Below are positions 8,759 through 16,817 of a stretch of 64,000 nucleotides of DNA, piece after piece. The position numbers and the translations under genes are program-made. The notes under the pieces were generated by a model that searched no databases, was not told the DNA's origin, and saw only the letters and a list, made by a program, of their open reading frames with translations. The stretch lies in the NCBI RefSeq assembly GCF_003438995.1, contig NZ_QSUN01000008.1, positions 1-64,000 of the forward strand. Reading direction: 5' to 3'. The stretch's first letter is position 1. The number at the start of each line of letters is the position of its first letter. Source of the DNA: Bacteroides sp. OM05-12. Its GTDB lineage: Bacteria > Bacteroidota > Bacteroidia > Bacteroidales > Bacteroidaceae.

Positions 8759-8789
8759 TTGCATAATTAAAACATTTAATTTATCTTTG
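8759..8789 (+). promoter_or_regulatory. Strong promoter with no protein gene behind it
   Basis: TTG (8759-8761), 20 bp, TATCTTTG (8782-8789): a full consensus match. The next protein gene on this strand is kilobases away, and an intrinsic terminator lies about 90 bp further on, so the promoter must serve a short RNA. Confidence 0.7.
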
Positions 8790-8795
8790 CCACAT

Positions 8796-8919
8796 AGTTC
8801 AAAAGAACTGGTTTTAGTTTGGAGTTGTGAAACTCAATATAGAATAGTTTAGTTAAGTCTAGTTTAGTTTTTGTGTTGAATAGGGAGCCTGCAAGAGAGC
8901 AGTAGCTCCCTATTTTTAT
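8796..8919 (+). ncRNA. Candidate small RNA of about 124 nt
   Basis: The transcript bounded by the promoter at 8759-8789 and the terminator at 8881-8920 begins with a perfect hairpin (AGTTC-AAAA-GAACT, 8796-8809). A second hairpin follows, with a GTGA (GNRA-type) tetraloop (GAGTT/AACTC, 8822-8835). Next comes an unpaired U/A/G linker with a direct repeat TAGTTTAGTT (8845-8854, 8860-8869), then the terminator. No ORF on the plus strand fits. The layout of a protected 5' end, single-stranded seed region and terminator is usual for a trans-acting small RNA. I cannot say which known Bacteroides RNA, if any, it corresponds to. Confidence 0.65.
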
Positions 8920-8920
8920 T
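8881..8920 (+). terminator. Intrinsic terminator of the small RNA
   Basis: TAGGGAGC (8881-8888) pairs perfectly with GCTCCCTA (8905-8912). The loop contains a further CTGC/GCAG pairing, and TTTTTATT follows. Confidence 0.8.
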
Positions 8921-8984
8921 GTATCTGACATACAAAAAGAGACCGTTAACAAACAGCCTCCTTTCAATTTACAAAAATGATATT

Positions 8985-10184
8985 TTACTCAACAATTACA
9001 ACACGATTCAAAGAAGACGGCTCAAACATACTGGATACGCCACCTTTAGCCTCTATCTTCAATTGTTTTGCATCTACTCCATAGTCATTTACTAACATAT
9101 TATATACACTTTCTGCACGCTTCTGTGTCAGCTCCTGATTAAAACTTGCAGAACCTGTTGAATTATCAGCATAACCGGTAATCGTAAATTGTTTATCCGG
9201 ATTTGATTTAATTTGTTCGGCAATATATTCAATGTTTACTTTTTCTCTCGGAGAAATACTATACTCATTAATAGTAAAGAATATAGCTCTAGGAGATGAA
9301 GAAGCTACTTGTACCGGCTTTATTACTTCTTCTTTCACTATTTCCGGCTTCTTATTTTTTTCTTTTGCCAGTTCCGCTTCTAGCTCTTTATTCCTAGCTA
9401 TCTGTTCATTCAATTTATTACGAATAGCATCCATTTCTTCAGAAGAAAGACCTGTCGTTTTTACGATAGCTTTCTTAAATCCTCTTTGTTTAAATCTATA
9501 AGTAAATCCTGCCGTTACACTAATAACAGCATCCATTTTCTTGCCTTCAGTCTTACTGTCAAAATCATCACGCATCATTAATGCACTGGCTTCCAAATTA
9601 AAATCCCATGCTTTTGACAAACGGAATTTATTTATATATCCTAAATTCAAACCGAAAAACAACTTTTTAAAACCGTAAACGTCTTCATTATAACGATGCA
9701 CTAAACCAAAGCCTAAATATGGAATAGCATTATAAACACGATCTTCTTTATAACCACAGAACATATTCGTTAAATTGAACATAATATCACCGTGCAGATT
9801 CATATAATTGATCTTTTCTTTATACAAACCTTTTGAATCCGGCGTTCCCTTTATATAACCACCATTCCCATAACTGAATCCTTTAGCATTCAATCCGTTA
9901 TACTGTAATCTTAATCCTAATCCGGGTGTAAACCATTTACCTACACCAACATTTATTGCCGGGGAAATACGTTTTCCGAATTTGCCTTTTTCATCATCAT
10001 CTCCAAACATGACCTGTGCCCCAGCACCGGCAGTTATGAACCAATTATCCCAAAATTTATTTGTAATAACTCTATACTTATCATTTTCTATAGAGTTATC
10101 AACTTTTTCTTCTTGGGAATTTTGTCCGTGAGATAATAATGGCATAAATAACAATGCCATTATAATTAATGTACCTTTTTTCAT
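8985..10184 (-). CDS. OmpA-family outer-membrane porin / peptidoglycan-binding protein
   Basis: A 399-residue protein with a signal peptide (MKKGTLIIMALLFMPLLSHG, cleavage near QN). Residues about 45-235 form an eight-stranded barrel-like region (WFITAGAGAQVMFGDD, GVGKWFTPGLGLRLQYNG). Residues about 255-290 are a coiled coil (LNEQIARNKELEAELAKEK). The C-terminal OmpA domain has FTITGYADNSTGSASFN and LTQKRAESVYNMLV, where the Asp/Arg pair normally holds diaminopimelate of peptidoglycan. This is the usual structure of the major OmpA of Bacteroides. It is monocistronic. The 5' side (10185-10619) is a long AT-rich gap. Confidence 0.9.
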   Translation of the reverse strand: MKKGTLIIMALLFMPLLSHGQNSQEEKVDNSIENDKYRVITNKFWDNWFITAGAGAQVMFGDDDEKGKFGKRISPAINVGVGKWFTPGLGLRLQYNGLNAKGFSYGNGGYIKGTPDSKGLYKEKINYMNLHGDIMFNLTNMFCGYKEDRVYNAIPYLGFGLVHRYNEDVYGFKKLFFGLNLGYINKFRLSKAWDFNLEASALMMRDDFDSKTEGKKMDAVISVTAGFTYRFKQRGFKKAIVKTTGLSSEEMDAIRNKLNEQIARNKELEAELAKEKNKKPEIVKEEVIKPVQVASSSPRAIFFTINEYSISPREKVNIEYIAEQIKSNPDKQFTITGYADNSTGSASFNQELTQKRAESVYNMLVNDYGVDAKQLKIEAKGGVSSMFEPSSLNRVVIVE

Positions 10185-10553
10185 CTTGATATTCTTTTAT
10201 TTCTTCAACAAATGTAACTATAACAGGTAAAAGATTTTAATTTTAAGGAAATATTCTTGAAAATTAAAGTTTTATATTACATAGTAAGCATATAGTTATA
10301 TCATTTTTTCACAAAACATAGATAATTAAGCATTTAGATATAAAAAAAGGATTCATTAATTACAAATAAATTTCTATTATTGCATAAAAATAGAGATCTG
10401 ATTAAACGTAAAATATGGAATACATCTCTATTTATATTATTAATAATTTATTACACAGAAAGTAAATCAATTTATCAATCATTTAAATTAAAAAGTTTTA
10501 AGAATAGACAGGAAATTTTTACTTGTAAAAAAAACTTAATATCCATAAAAATA
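10185..10553. other. AT-rich intergenic stretch, no gene seen
   Basis: This gap lies between ompA and the terminator of the pentose phosphate operon. Apart from a TACATTTG -7-like box for ompA at 10209-10216 (minus strand, weak -33, implying a very short leader), I see only AT-rich DNA. A plus-strand frame covering 10380-10964 has poor codon use and mostly mirrors pgl. Confidence 0.5.
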
Positions 10554-10598
10554 ATAAGTTGTTCCAAAATAGCAGAAAACTATCTTGAAACAACTTAT
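10554..10598 (-). terminator. Terminator of the gnd-zwf-pgl operon
   Basis: Read on the minus strand, a 19-bp stem (10-bp perfect base ATAAGTTGTT/AACAACTTAT, then a continuing stem with two wobble pairs) has a 7-nt loop and is followed by TATTTTTAT. It starts 22 bp behind the pgl stop codon. Confidence 0.8.
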
Positions 10599-10619
10599 CT
10601 ATTTTATGCCTATCAATCT

Positions 10620-11324
10620 CTATTTCAACACAATATCCGTATACAAACGAGCATCACGGGCATTCTCCAACACATACCCCGCCGGATAAAGCTCTGCAGT
10701 TCCTTCTTCCAATACTTTACGGATAATATCAGCTTTATCTTGTCCGGTGACAAAGAACCATGTATGCAATGCTTTTATCAATGGCTGACCTGTCAAAGCG
10801 ATACGGTGTTGCCCGTTATAGGGATTCACACTGACAGAATAGGGTTCGGAACAAAACAACAAACTCTTTTGGCCAGGAAAGATAGAGGAGGTATGACCAT
10901 CCGATCCGATACCCAAAAAGATAATATCAAATTCCGGAATACCCTCATTCAAACGCAAGGATGATTTTATCAATGCAGAATATTGCATTGCTTCTTCGTG
11001 CGGCTCGTTTTCTCCAATGATACGATGAATTTGAGTGGAGTTTACCGGAACACGACTAAAAAGTAAATGTTTCGCCATACCATAATTACTATCCGGACTT
11101 TCAGGCGATACACAACGTTCGTCCACCCAATAGAAATGCAAACGTTCCCATGGAGTGAGGTCTGTAAACTCATTTGCCCAAATATCAAATAATAATGCCG
11201 GAGTAGAACCTCCGGATAGGGCTATCCGGAATATTTTATCCGGTTCTTGCCGCATCTCTTTAAGCAAAGCTCCTATCAAGGCACGAGCGGCTTCCGACGC
11301 TTGAGAATAATATTCGGTTATCAT
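10620..11324 (-). CDS. pgl: 6-phosphogluconolactonase
   Basis: A 234-residue enzyme of the DevB/Pgl type (NagB-like fold) that hydrolyses 6-phosphogluconolactone to 6-phosphogluconate, the second step of the oxidative pentose phosphate pathway. Motifs: RIALSGGSTPALLFD near the N-terminus, FYWVDERCVSPESPDSNYGM, and the signature IIFLGIGSDGHTSSIFPG near 130-150. The ATG at 11324 is chosen over the one at 11333 because it forms an ATGA overlap with the zwf stop codon, typical of coupled genes. It is the last gene of the gnd-zwf-pgl operon, before a strong terminator. Confidence 0.95.
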   Translation of the reverse strand: MITEYYSQASEAARALIGALLKEMRQEPDKIFRIALSGGSTPALLFDIWANEFTDLTPWERLHFYWVDERCVSPESPDSNYGMAKHLLFSRVPVNSTQIHRIIGENEPHEEAMQYSALIKSSLRLNEGIPEFDIIFLGIGSDGHTSSIFPGQKSLLFCSEPYSVSVNPYNGQHRIALTGQPLIKALHTWFFVTGQDKADIIRKVLEEGTAELYPAGYVLENARDARLYTDIVLK

Positions 11325-12844
11325 AATTCGCAATATAAATCTGTTTTAGTTAAGTTCTTACAAGGATTTGTCCATTGAGCACCATGTTCTTCCATCATGG
11401 CATCAGACTCCTGAGGTCCCCATGTTCCGGCCGGATAACCGTAAAGCGGTGCATGAGGATTCTCTTTCCAGTATTTCAATACAGGATCGAAGAATTTCCA
11501 ACTGGCTTCTACCGCATCACTTCGTGTAAACAAAGTAGGATCACCCAGCATACAATCTTCTATCAGACGAGCATAAGCATCTTCCGTAGGAAGTTCACCG
11601 AGACTGCTGTAGCTGAAATCCATATCTACCTGTTTAACTTCAAAACCCGAGCCGGGTACTTTCATCGCAAAACGCAAAGCTATACCTTCATTGGGCTGGA
11701 TTCGGATAACCAATCGATCACTTACCGGACAATTACCTCCAGCACATTTAAACATATGATAAGGTGCTTGCTTGAAGTGAATGACTATTTCAGTTACTTT
11801 CGTAGGCATCTGCTTACCGGTGCGAATATAGAACGGAACGTCACTCCAACGCCAATTACCCACACCCAACTTCATCGCCACATACGTCTCCGTACGAGAC
11901 TCCGGATTCACATTATCTTCTTCTCGGTAAGCTTTTCTCCCTTCGGATTCGGTGTACTGTCCACGAACAATGTGTTCTTTCATATCCACCTCATTCAGAG
12001 GGACAAGTGCCTGATATACTTTCAATACCTCATTTCGGAAGCTATCCGCATTAAATTCAGTAGGCGGTTCCATAGCTGTAACGGCAAGTAGCTGGATAAG
12101 ATGGTTCTGCACCATATCACGCAATGTACCTGTCCCGTCAAAGAAGCCGCCACGTTCTTCAATTCCTAAATTCTCCACCGCTGTAATCTCTACATAATCT
12201 ATGTAATTACGATTCCAAATAGGTTCGAAAATACTATTAGCAAAACGCAACGCCAATATGTTTTGTACCGTCTCCTTACCAAGGAAATGGTCTATACGGA
12301 ATATCTGGTCTTCTTCAAAAGCAGTACGATAGATTCTAGTAAGCTCACGCGCCGACTCCAAATCATATCCGAAAGGTTTCTCTACAATGATACGTTTGAA
12401 TCCTTCTTTCTCTCCGCTCTTGTTCAATCCCACTTTTTTCAGATGTTGAGGTATAACCCCATATAATGAAGGAGGTGTAGCCAAATAATAAAGATAATTA
12501 CCCGGATTCTTTATTTCCGCATCCAGCTTATGCAGACGTGGTTCAAGCAACTTATAATCTTCCTGTTTGGAAGGATCCATCGACTGATAATGAAGTAACT
12601 TGATAAAATCGTCCAAAACCTTCTCGTCCACTTCTTCCGGTTTAATAAAATGTAGAAGCTGTTCGTGCATAAAAGTACGAAAAGTATCGTCATCATACTT
12701 CGTTCGTCCTATGCCAAGAACCGAGAAACGTTCCGGGGTACGATGATTCTTATATAATATATATAGTGCAGGCATCAGTTTTCTCTTCGTAAGATCTCCC
12801 GATGCACCGAATATCACCATTACCAATGATTTTGGTTTATTCAT
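11321..12844 (-). CDS. zwf: Glucose-6-phosphate 1-dehydrogenase
   Basis: A 507-residue enzyme that oxidises glucose 6-phosphate to 6-phosphogluconolactone and supplies NADPH in the cytosol. The N-terminal Rossmann motif is VIFGASGDLTKRKLMPALY, the EKPFGYD motif follows, and the catalytic RIDHFLGKETVQNIL lies near residues 182-196 with the His acting as base. The length is normal for bacterial Zwf. It lies 15 bp behind gnd and overlaps pgl by 4 bp, so all three enzymes of the oxidative branch are made from one mRNA. Confidence 0.97.
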   Translation of the reverse strand: MNKPKSLVMVIFGASGDLTKRKLMPALYILYKNHRTPERFSVLGIGRTKYDDDTFRTFMHEQLLHFIKPEEVDEKVLDDFIKLLHYQSMDPSKQEDYKLLEPRLHKLDAEIKNPGNYLYYLATPPSLYGVIPQHLKKVGLNKSGEKEGFKRIIVEKPFGYDLESARELTRIYRTAFEEDQIFRIDHFLGKETVQNILALRFANSIFEPIWNRNYIDYVEITAVENLGIEERGGFFDGTGTLRDMVQNHLIQLLAVTAMEPPTEFNADSFRNEVLKVYQALVPLNEVDMKEHIVRGQYTESEGRKAYREEDNVNPESRTETYVAMKLGVGNWRWSDVPFYIRTGKQMPTKVTEIVIHFKQAPYHMFKCAGGNCPVSDRLVIRIQPNEGIALRFAMKVPGSGFEVKQVDMDFSYSSLGELPTEDAYARLIEDCMLGDPTLFTRSDAVEASWKFFDPVLKYWKENPHAPLYGYPAGTWGPQESDAMMEEHGAQWTNPCKNLTKTDLYCEL

Positions 12845-12859
12845 ATTCTCTCTCTCCCT

Positions 12860-14329
12860 TTATGCGTTATAAGTTCCTGATTTCGTATTACCTCCATGTC
12901 CTGTCCAATTCTCATGGAAGAACTTGCCCCTCTCCTCGTCTACCCGTTCAAAGGTGTGCGCACCGAAGTAATCCCGTTGTGCCTGAATAAGATTGGCCGG
13001 CAGACGGTCGGTAGTCAGCGAATAGAAATAGTTCAAAGCAGAAGCAAAAGCAGGTGATGCTATTTCCTCTTTAGCAGCAATAGCCACCAGTTTTTTCCAA
13101 TAAGGTAAAGCTTCTTTCATTTCATCTTCAAAATGAGGAGCCAAAAGCAAATGCGATAAATTTGCGTCTTGTTCGAATGCTTTCGCTATATCATCGAGGA
13201 ATGCCGAGCGAATAATACATCCCGCGCGCCACAAACGAGCAATAGTAGCGAGATTCAAATTCCAGTCATATACTTCGGAGGCTTTTTTCATCACACCGAA
13301 TCCTTGTGCATAAGAGACCAACTTGGATGCATAAAGCGTTTGACGAATCTCTTCCACCAATTCCTCTTTATCATAAACGCTCTCTGAATTTCTTTTTGGA
13401 TAAGCTCTTGCAGCCTGCTCACGAAGTTCTTTTTCTCCGGATAAGTTACGTTCGAATACGGCTGTGGCGATAAGTTCCAAAGGCATAGCCAGTTCCAAAG
13501 CATTAATGACCGACCATTTACCCGTACCTTTCTGTCCTGCCACATCCAGAATACGGTCAAGCAGATATTCTCCCGTTACATCCTTATGTTTCAGAATATG
13601 TCCGGTGATCTCCACCAAATAACTTTTCAGGTTGCCTTCATTCCAACGAGCAAAAAGATCGCCCATTTCTTCGTTTCCTATTCCCTGTAAACGTTTCAGT
13701 AAGAAATAAGCTTCGGATATAAGCTGCATATCACCATACTCTATCCCATTGTGTATCATCTTCACAAAATGACCTGAACCACCGGGACCTACCCAGTCGC
13801 AACAAGGAGTACCATCGTCTGCTTTTGCAGCAATGCTTTGCAGGATAGGTTTCACCGTAGGCCATGCTTCTACTGCGCCGCCCGGCATGATAGACGCTCC
13901 GTTGAGTGCACCTTCCTCACCACCGGAAACTCCTGCCCCGACAAAATAGAATCCACGTTCGTACATATTCTTCACCCTGCGAGCAGTATCTTCAAAGTTG
14001 GAGTTACCACCATCTATCAAGATGTCACCCGGTGAAAGATAAGGAACGACTTTCTCTATCAGTTCATCCACCGCACTTCCGGCACGTACCATCATCATCA
14101 CCACACGCGGTGTCTCAAGCGTATCCACAAAATCCTCCAATGTTTCGCAACCTATAATATTTTTACCTTTGGCACGACCCTCTACAAAGCGATCCACCAC
14201 GCCTTCTTCTACTCCGAGAACCGTACGATTCCATACAGATACCTGCCATCCGTTACGTTCCATATTCAAGGCAAGGTTCTCGCCCATCACTGCAAGTCCT
14301 ATCAGACCTATATTCGATTTCTTATTCAT
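12860..14329 (-). CDS. gnd: 6-phosphogluconate dehydrogenase, decarboxylating
   Basis: A 489-residue enzyme that converts 6-phosphogluconate and NADP+ to ribulose 5-phosphate, CO2 and NADPH. The N-terminal motif IGLIGLAVMGENLALNMERNG binds the nucleotide. VGPGGSGHFVKMIHNGIEYG holds the catalytic Lys, and the C-terminus has the conserved RDYFGAHTFER. The ATG at 14329 (MNKKSNIGLIG) is preferred over 14356 because homologues start just before the Rossmann strand. It is the first gene of the operon, with a probable promoter immediately upstream. Confidence 0.97.
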   Translation of the reverse strand: MNKKSNIGLIGLAVMGENLALNMERNGWQVSVWNRTVLGVEEGVVDRFVEGRAKGKNIIGCETLEDFVDTLETPRVVMMMVRAGSAVDELIEKVVPYLSPGDILIDGGNSNFEDTARRVKNMYERGFYFVGAGVSGGEEGALNGASIMPGGAVEAWPTVKPILQSIAAKADDGTPCCDWVGPGGSGHFVKMIHNGIEYGDMQLISEAYFLLKRLQGIGNEEMGDLFARWNEGNLKSYLVEITGHILKHKDVTGEYLLDRILDVAGQKGTGKWSVINALELAMPLELIATAVFERNLSGEKELREQAARAYPKRNSESVYDKEELVEEIRQTLYASKLVSYAQGFGVMKKASEVYDWNLNLATIARLWRAGCIIRSAFLDDIAKAFEQDANLSHLLLAPHFEDEMKEALPYWKKLVAIAAKEEIASPAFASALNYFYSLTTDRLPANLIQAQRDYFGAHTFERVDEERGKFFHENWTGHGGNTKSGTYNA

Positions 14330-14353
14330 AATGCGTTTTATTTTATCTTGAAA

Positions 14354-14361
14354 CAAAGATA
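14354..14361 (-). promoter_or_regulatory. Probable -7 box of the gnd-zwf-pgl operon
   Basis: TATCTTTG on the minus strand fits TAnnTTTG and would start transcription about 18 nt before the gnd ATG. No TTG is found at the expected -33 distance. Confidence 0.5.
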
Positions 14362-14432
14362 GAGGAATATTTGTTCGATTTAATGAATTCTACCATCGGT
14401 TATATTTATCGGCTGATAGATAAACTATAAAA

Positions 14433-14510
14433 AACATCAAGGTGATTTTCAAAAACACCCTGATGATTTTCAGAAAACATCTAGACGTTTTTAAAAAACA
14501 TCGAGATGAA
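14433..14510. repeat. Four phased palindromic boxes at the symporter promoter
   Basis: CATCAAGGTG (14435), CACCCTGATG (14456), CATCTAGACG (14478) and CATCGAGATG (14499) are near-palindromes of the form CAYCnnGRYG. They start 21, 22 and 21 bp apart and are separated by A/T-rich spacers. The last covers the -33 region of the symporter promoter. Boxes 1 and 2 are also nearly complementary to each other (9 of 10). They may be a multi-site operator on one DNA face, or a relative of the 22-bp arrays found elsewhere in the window. Confidence 0.6.
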
Positions 14511-14525
14511 TTTAATTAATTTATA

Positions 14526-14533
14526 TACATTTG
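14526..14533 (+). promoter_or_regulatory. -7 box of the symporter gene
   Basis: TACATTTG fits TAnnTTTG, 25 bp before the start codon at 14558. The -33 region falls within the fourth palindromic box and has no TTG, consistent with a promoter that needs an activator. Confidence 0.5.
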
Positions 14534-14557
14534 CATTATTCATATAAAACCTTTGCC

Positions 14558-15742
14558 ATGAAAAAAATTCATATCGGATTGTTGCCTAGAATCATTATTG
14601 CCATCGCACTCGGCATCTTATTTGGAAATGTTCTTCCCGCGTGGGCTGTACGCATCTTTGTTACTTTCAACGGTATATTCAGCGAATTCCTCAATTTTAT
14701 CATTCCGCTAATCATCGTGGGATTGGTGACGCCTGCCATCGCAGATATAGGAAAGGGAGCCGGCAAGATGCTTGTAGCCACTGCTTTGATAGCTTACGGA
14801 GCAACTCTTTTTTCCGGTTTTCTTTCATATTTCACGGGAGTCACGGTATTTCCGCATCTTATCACGGCGGGAGTTCCATTGGAAGAAGTGAGCGAAGCAC
14901 ATGGTATCCTACCCTATTTTTCGGTTTCCATACCTCCGTTAATGAATGTAATGACAGCACTTATCCTCGCCTTCACACTCGGATTGGGACTGGCAAACTT
15001 GAATACCCACACACTGAAAGATGTAGCCAACGATTTTAAAGAAATCATCGTCAAAACGATCAGCGCGGTAATCCTGCCGTTGTTGCCTATCTACATATTC
15101 GGTATATTCCTCAATATGACACACTCCGGACAGGTGTATAGTATCCTGATGGTATTTATTAAGATTATCGGTGTCATCTTCCTGATGCATATTTTCCTAT
15201 TGGTATTCCAATATTGCATAGCGGCATTATTCGTACGGAAGAATCCGTTCAGACTATTATGGAGAATGCTTCCGGCGTACTTCACGGCATTGGGTACACA
15301 ATCTTCGGCAGCCACCATCCCCGTAACATTGGAACAGAGTAAACGCAACGGGGTGTCTGATGATATTGCAGGATTCGTTGTCCCCTTGTGTGCTACCATC
15401 CATCTTTCGGGAAGTACACTGAAAATCGTAGCCTGTGCGCTTGCTTTGATGATGATGCAAGGCATCCCTTATGATTTTCCTTTATTCGCCGGATTCATCT
15501 TTATGCTCGGCATCACAATGGTAGCTGCTCCGGGAGTACCGGGTGGAGCTATTATGGCCTCTCTCGGTATATTAAGCTCGATGCTTGGCTTTGACGAATC
15601 GGCTCAGGCTTTAATGATTGCACTCTACATCGCCATGGATAGTTTCGGTACGGCTTGTAATGTGACGGGAGACGGAGCTATCGCATTGATTATCGACAAG
15701 GTGATGGGAAAGACAAAAAAGCACAGGCAACCTACTTGCTAA
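14558..15742 (+). CDS. Dicarboxylate/amino acid:cation symporter (DAACS family)
   Basis: A 394-residue inner-membrane transporter with about eight hydrophobic helices. It carries the family's re-entrant motifs: the serine-rich TQSSAATIPVTLEQSKRN, VVPLCATIHLSGSTLKI, and APGVPGGAIMASLGI near the C-terminus. It imports an amino acid such as serine/threonine or glutamate, or a C4-dicarboxylate, with Na+ or H+; the substrate cannot be fixed from sequence. The ATG at 14558 is chosen because MKKIHIGLLPRI is the usual start and the longer frame would begin just before it in the leader. It is preceded by a striking array of four phased palindromes, so regulation at this promoter is likely. Confidence 0.9.
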   Translation: MKKIHIGLLPRIIIAIALGILFGNVLPAWAVRIFVTFNGIFSEFLNFIIPLIIVGLVTPAIADIGKGAGKMLVATALIAYGATLFSGFLSYFTGVTVFPHLITAGVPLEEVSEAHGILPYFSVSIPPLMNVMTALILAFTLGLGLANLNTHTLKDVANDFKEIIVKTISAVILPLLPIYIFGIFLNMTHSGQVYSILMVFIKIIGVIFLMHIFLLVFQYCIAALFVRKNPFRLLWRMLPAYFTALGTQSSAATIPVTLEQSKRNGVSDDIAGFVVPLCATIHLSGSTLKIVACALALMMMQGIPYDFPLFAGFIFMLGITMVAAPGVPGGAIMASLGILSSMLGFDESAQALMIALYIAMDSFGTACNVTGDGAIALIIDKVMGKTKKHRQPTC

Positions 15743-15849
15743 ACTATTTTTTCAAGTAACCGGCTGCTACCTGATTACTTCTAAAATAAAAATCAAGTGC
15801 ATGAAAGAAAAACAGCTGTTTTAATTGTTCTACTAAACAAAAGAACAAT

Positions 15850-16812
15850 ATGAAAACAGAAGTTGCACTAGGCATAGATGTTGGCGGAACATTCACTAAA
15901 TTCGGTTTTGTGGACAGAAACGCCAATTATCTGGCAGAAGGTTTTATAGAAACTGCCAAACATGAAGATATACATAGCTATCTACGGGAACTTTGTAAAA
16001 CCACCCATGAGGTTCTTGCCACCATAGAAGATTCTGTAAAGCTGGTAGGTATCGGTATCGGAGCACCGGATGGGAATTTCTATAAAGGTACTATCGAGTA
16101 TGCTCCCAACCTGCCTTGGCATGGCATTATTCCTTTTACCGATATGATGGAAGAGTATTACCCGGATCTTCCTATCTATCTGACCAATGACGCCAATGCT
16201 GCCGCCATTGGTGAAATGATATACGGAGGAGCAAAAGGGATGAAAGATTTTCTCGTAGTAACATTGGGTACAGGCTTAGGTAGCGGATTCGTCGCTCATG
16301 GTAAACTGATTTATGGTCATGACGGTTTTGCCGGAGAGTTAGGCCATGTCATTGTATCGCCAGACGGAAGACAATGCAGTTGCGGACGCAAAGGTTGCCT
16401 CGAAACATACGTATCCGCCACAGGTGTAAAACGAAGCGCTTATAAAATGATGGCAAAATACACTTCGCCTAGTCCGTTGAGAGACATACCTTTCAATGAG
16501 ATGGATGCAAAGATAATCAGCGAAGCAGCCCTTGCCGGAGATGAACTGGCTCGCGCCACTTTTACATATACGGGAGAAATGCTAGGTAAAGCTTTGGCAA
16601 ATGTAGTAGCCATCACCAGTCCGGAAGCCATCTTTCTGATGGGAGGACTTGCCAAGGCCGGCGATTTACTATTTAAGCCTACAAGGGAAACCATGGAAAA
16701 GAATATGATGAAATTATTTAAGAGCAAAGTAAAATTACTCCCTTCCCAATTAGATAAAAATGCCGCTATCTATGGTGCAGCGGCATTAGTATGGGAAGAG
16801 AGAATCAACTGA
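15850..16812 (+). CDS. ROK-family sugar kinase (probable glucokinase)
   Basis: A 320-residue cytosolic kinase. The N-terminal phosphate loop is GIDVGGTFTKFGF. Sugar binding and catalysis are marked by LTNDANAAAIGE (catalytic Asp), GFAGELGHVI (Glu-x-Gly-His) and the zinc motif CSCGRKGCLE. It has no DNA-binding N-terminus, so it is an enzyme and not a ROK repressor. Glucokinase is the most likely activity, since Bacteroides use ROK kinases for hexose phosphorylation, but N-acetylmannosamine or fructose are possible substrates. It follows the symporter gene after 107 bp and ends 5 bp from the convergent glycosidase gene. Confidence 0.88.
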   Translation: MKTEVALGIDVGGTFTKFGFVDRNANYLAEGFIETAKHEDIHSYLRELCKTTHEVLATIEDSVKLVGIGIGAPDGNFYKGTIEYAPNLPWHGIIPFTDMMEEYYPDLPIYLTNDANAAAIGEMIYGGAKGMKDFLVVTLGTGLGSGFVAHGKLIYGHDGFAGELGHVIVSPDGRQCSCGRKGCLETYVSATGVKRSAYKMMAKYTSPSPLRDIPFNEMDAKIISEAALAGDELARATFTYTGEMLGKALANVVAITSPEAIFLMGGLAKAGDLLFKPTRETMEKNMMKLFKSKVKLLPSQLDKNAAIYGAAALVWEERIN

Positions 16813-16817
16813 TAATT

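Noticed and set aside
8776..8967. 63-residue minus-strand frame across the small RNA region
   Set aside because: It overlaps a promoter, two hairpins and a terminator on the plus strand and shows no protein features.
10380..10964. 194-residue plus-strand frame at the end of the pentose phosphate operon
   Set aside because: The first part is AT-rich non-coding DNA including the operon terminator, and the rest mirrors pgl. No promoter or family motif.
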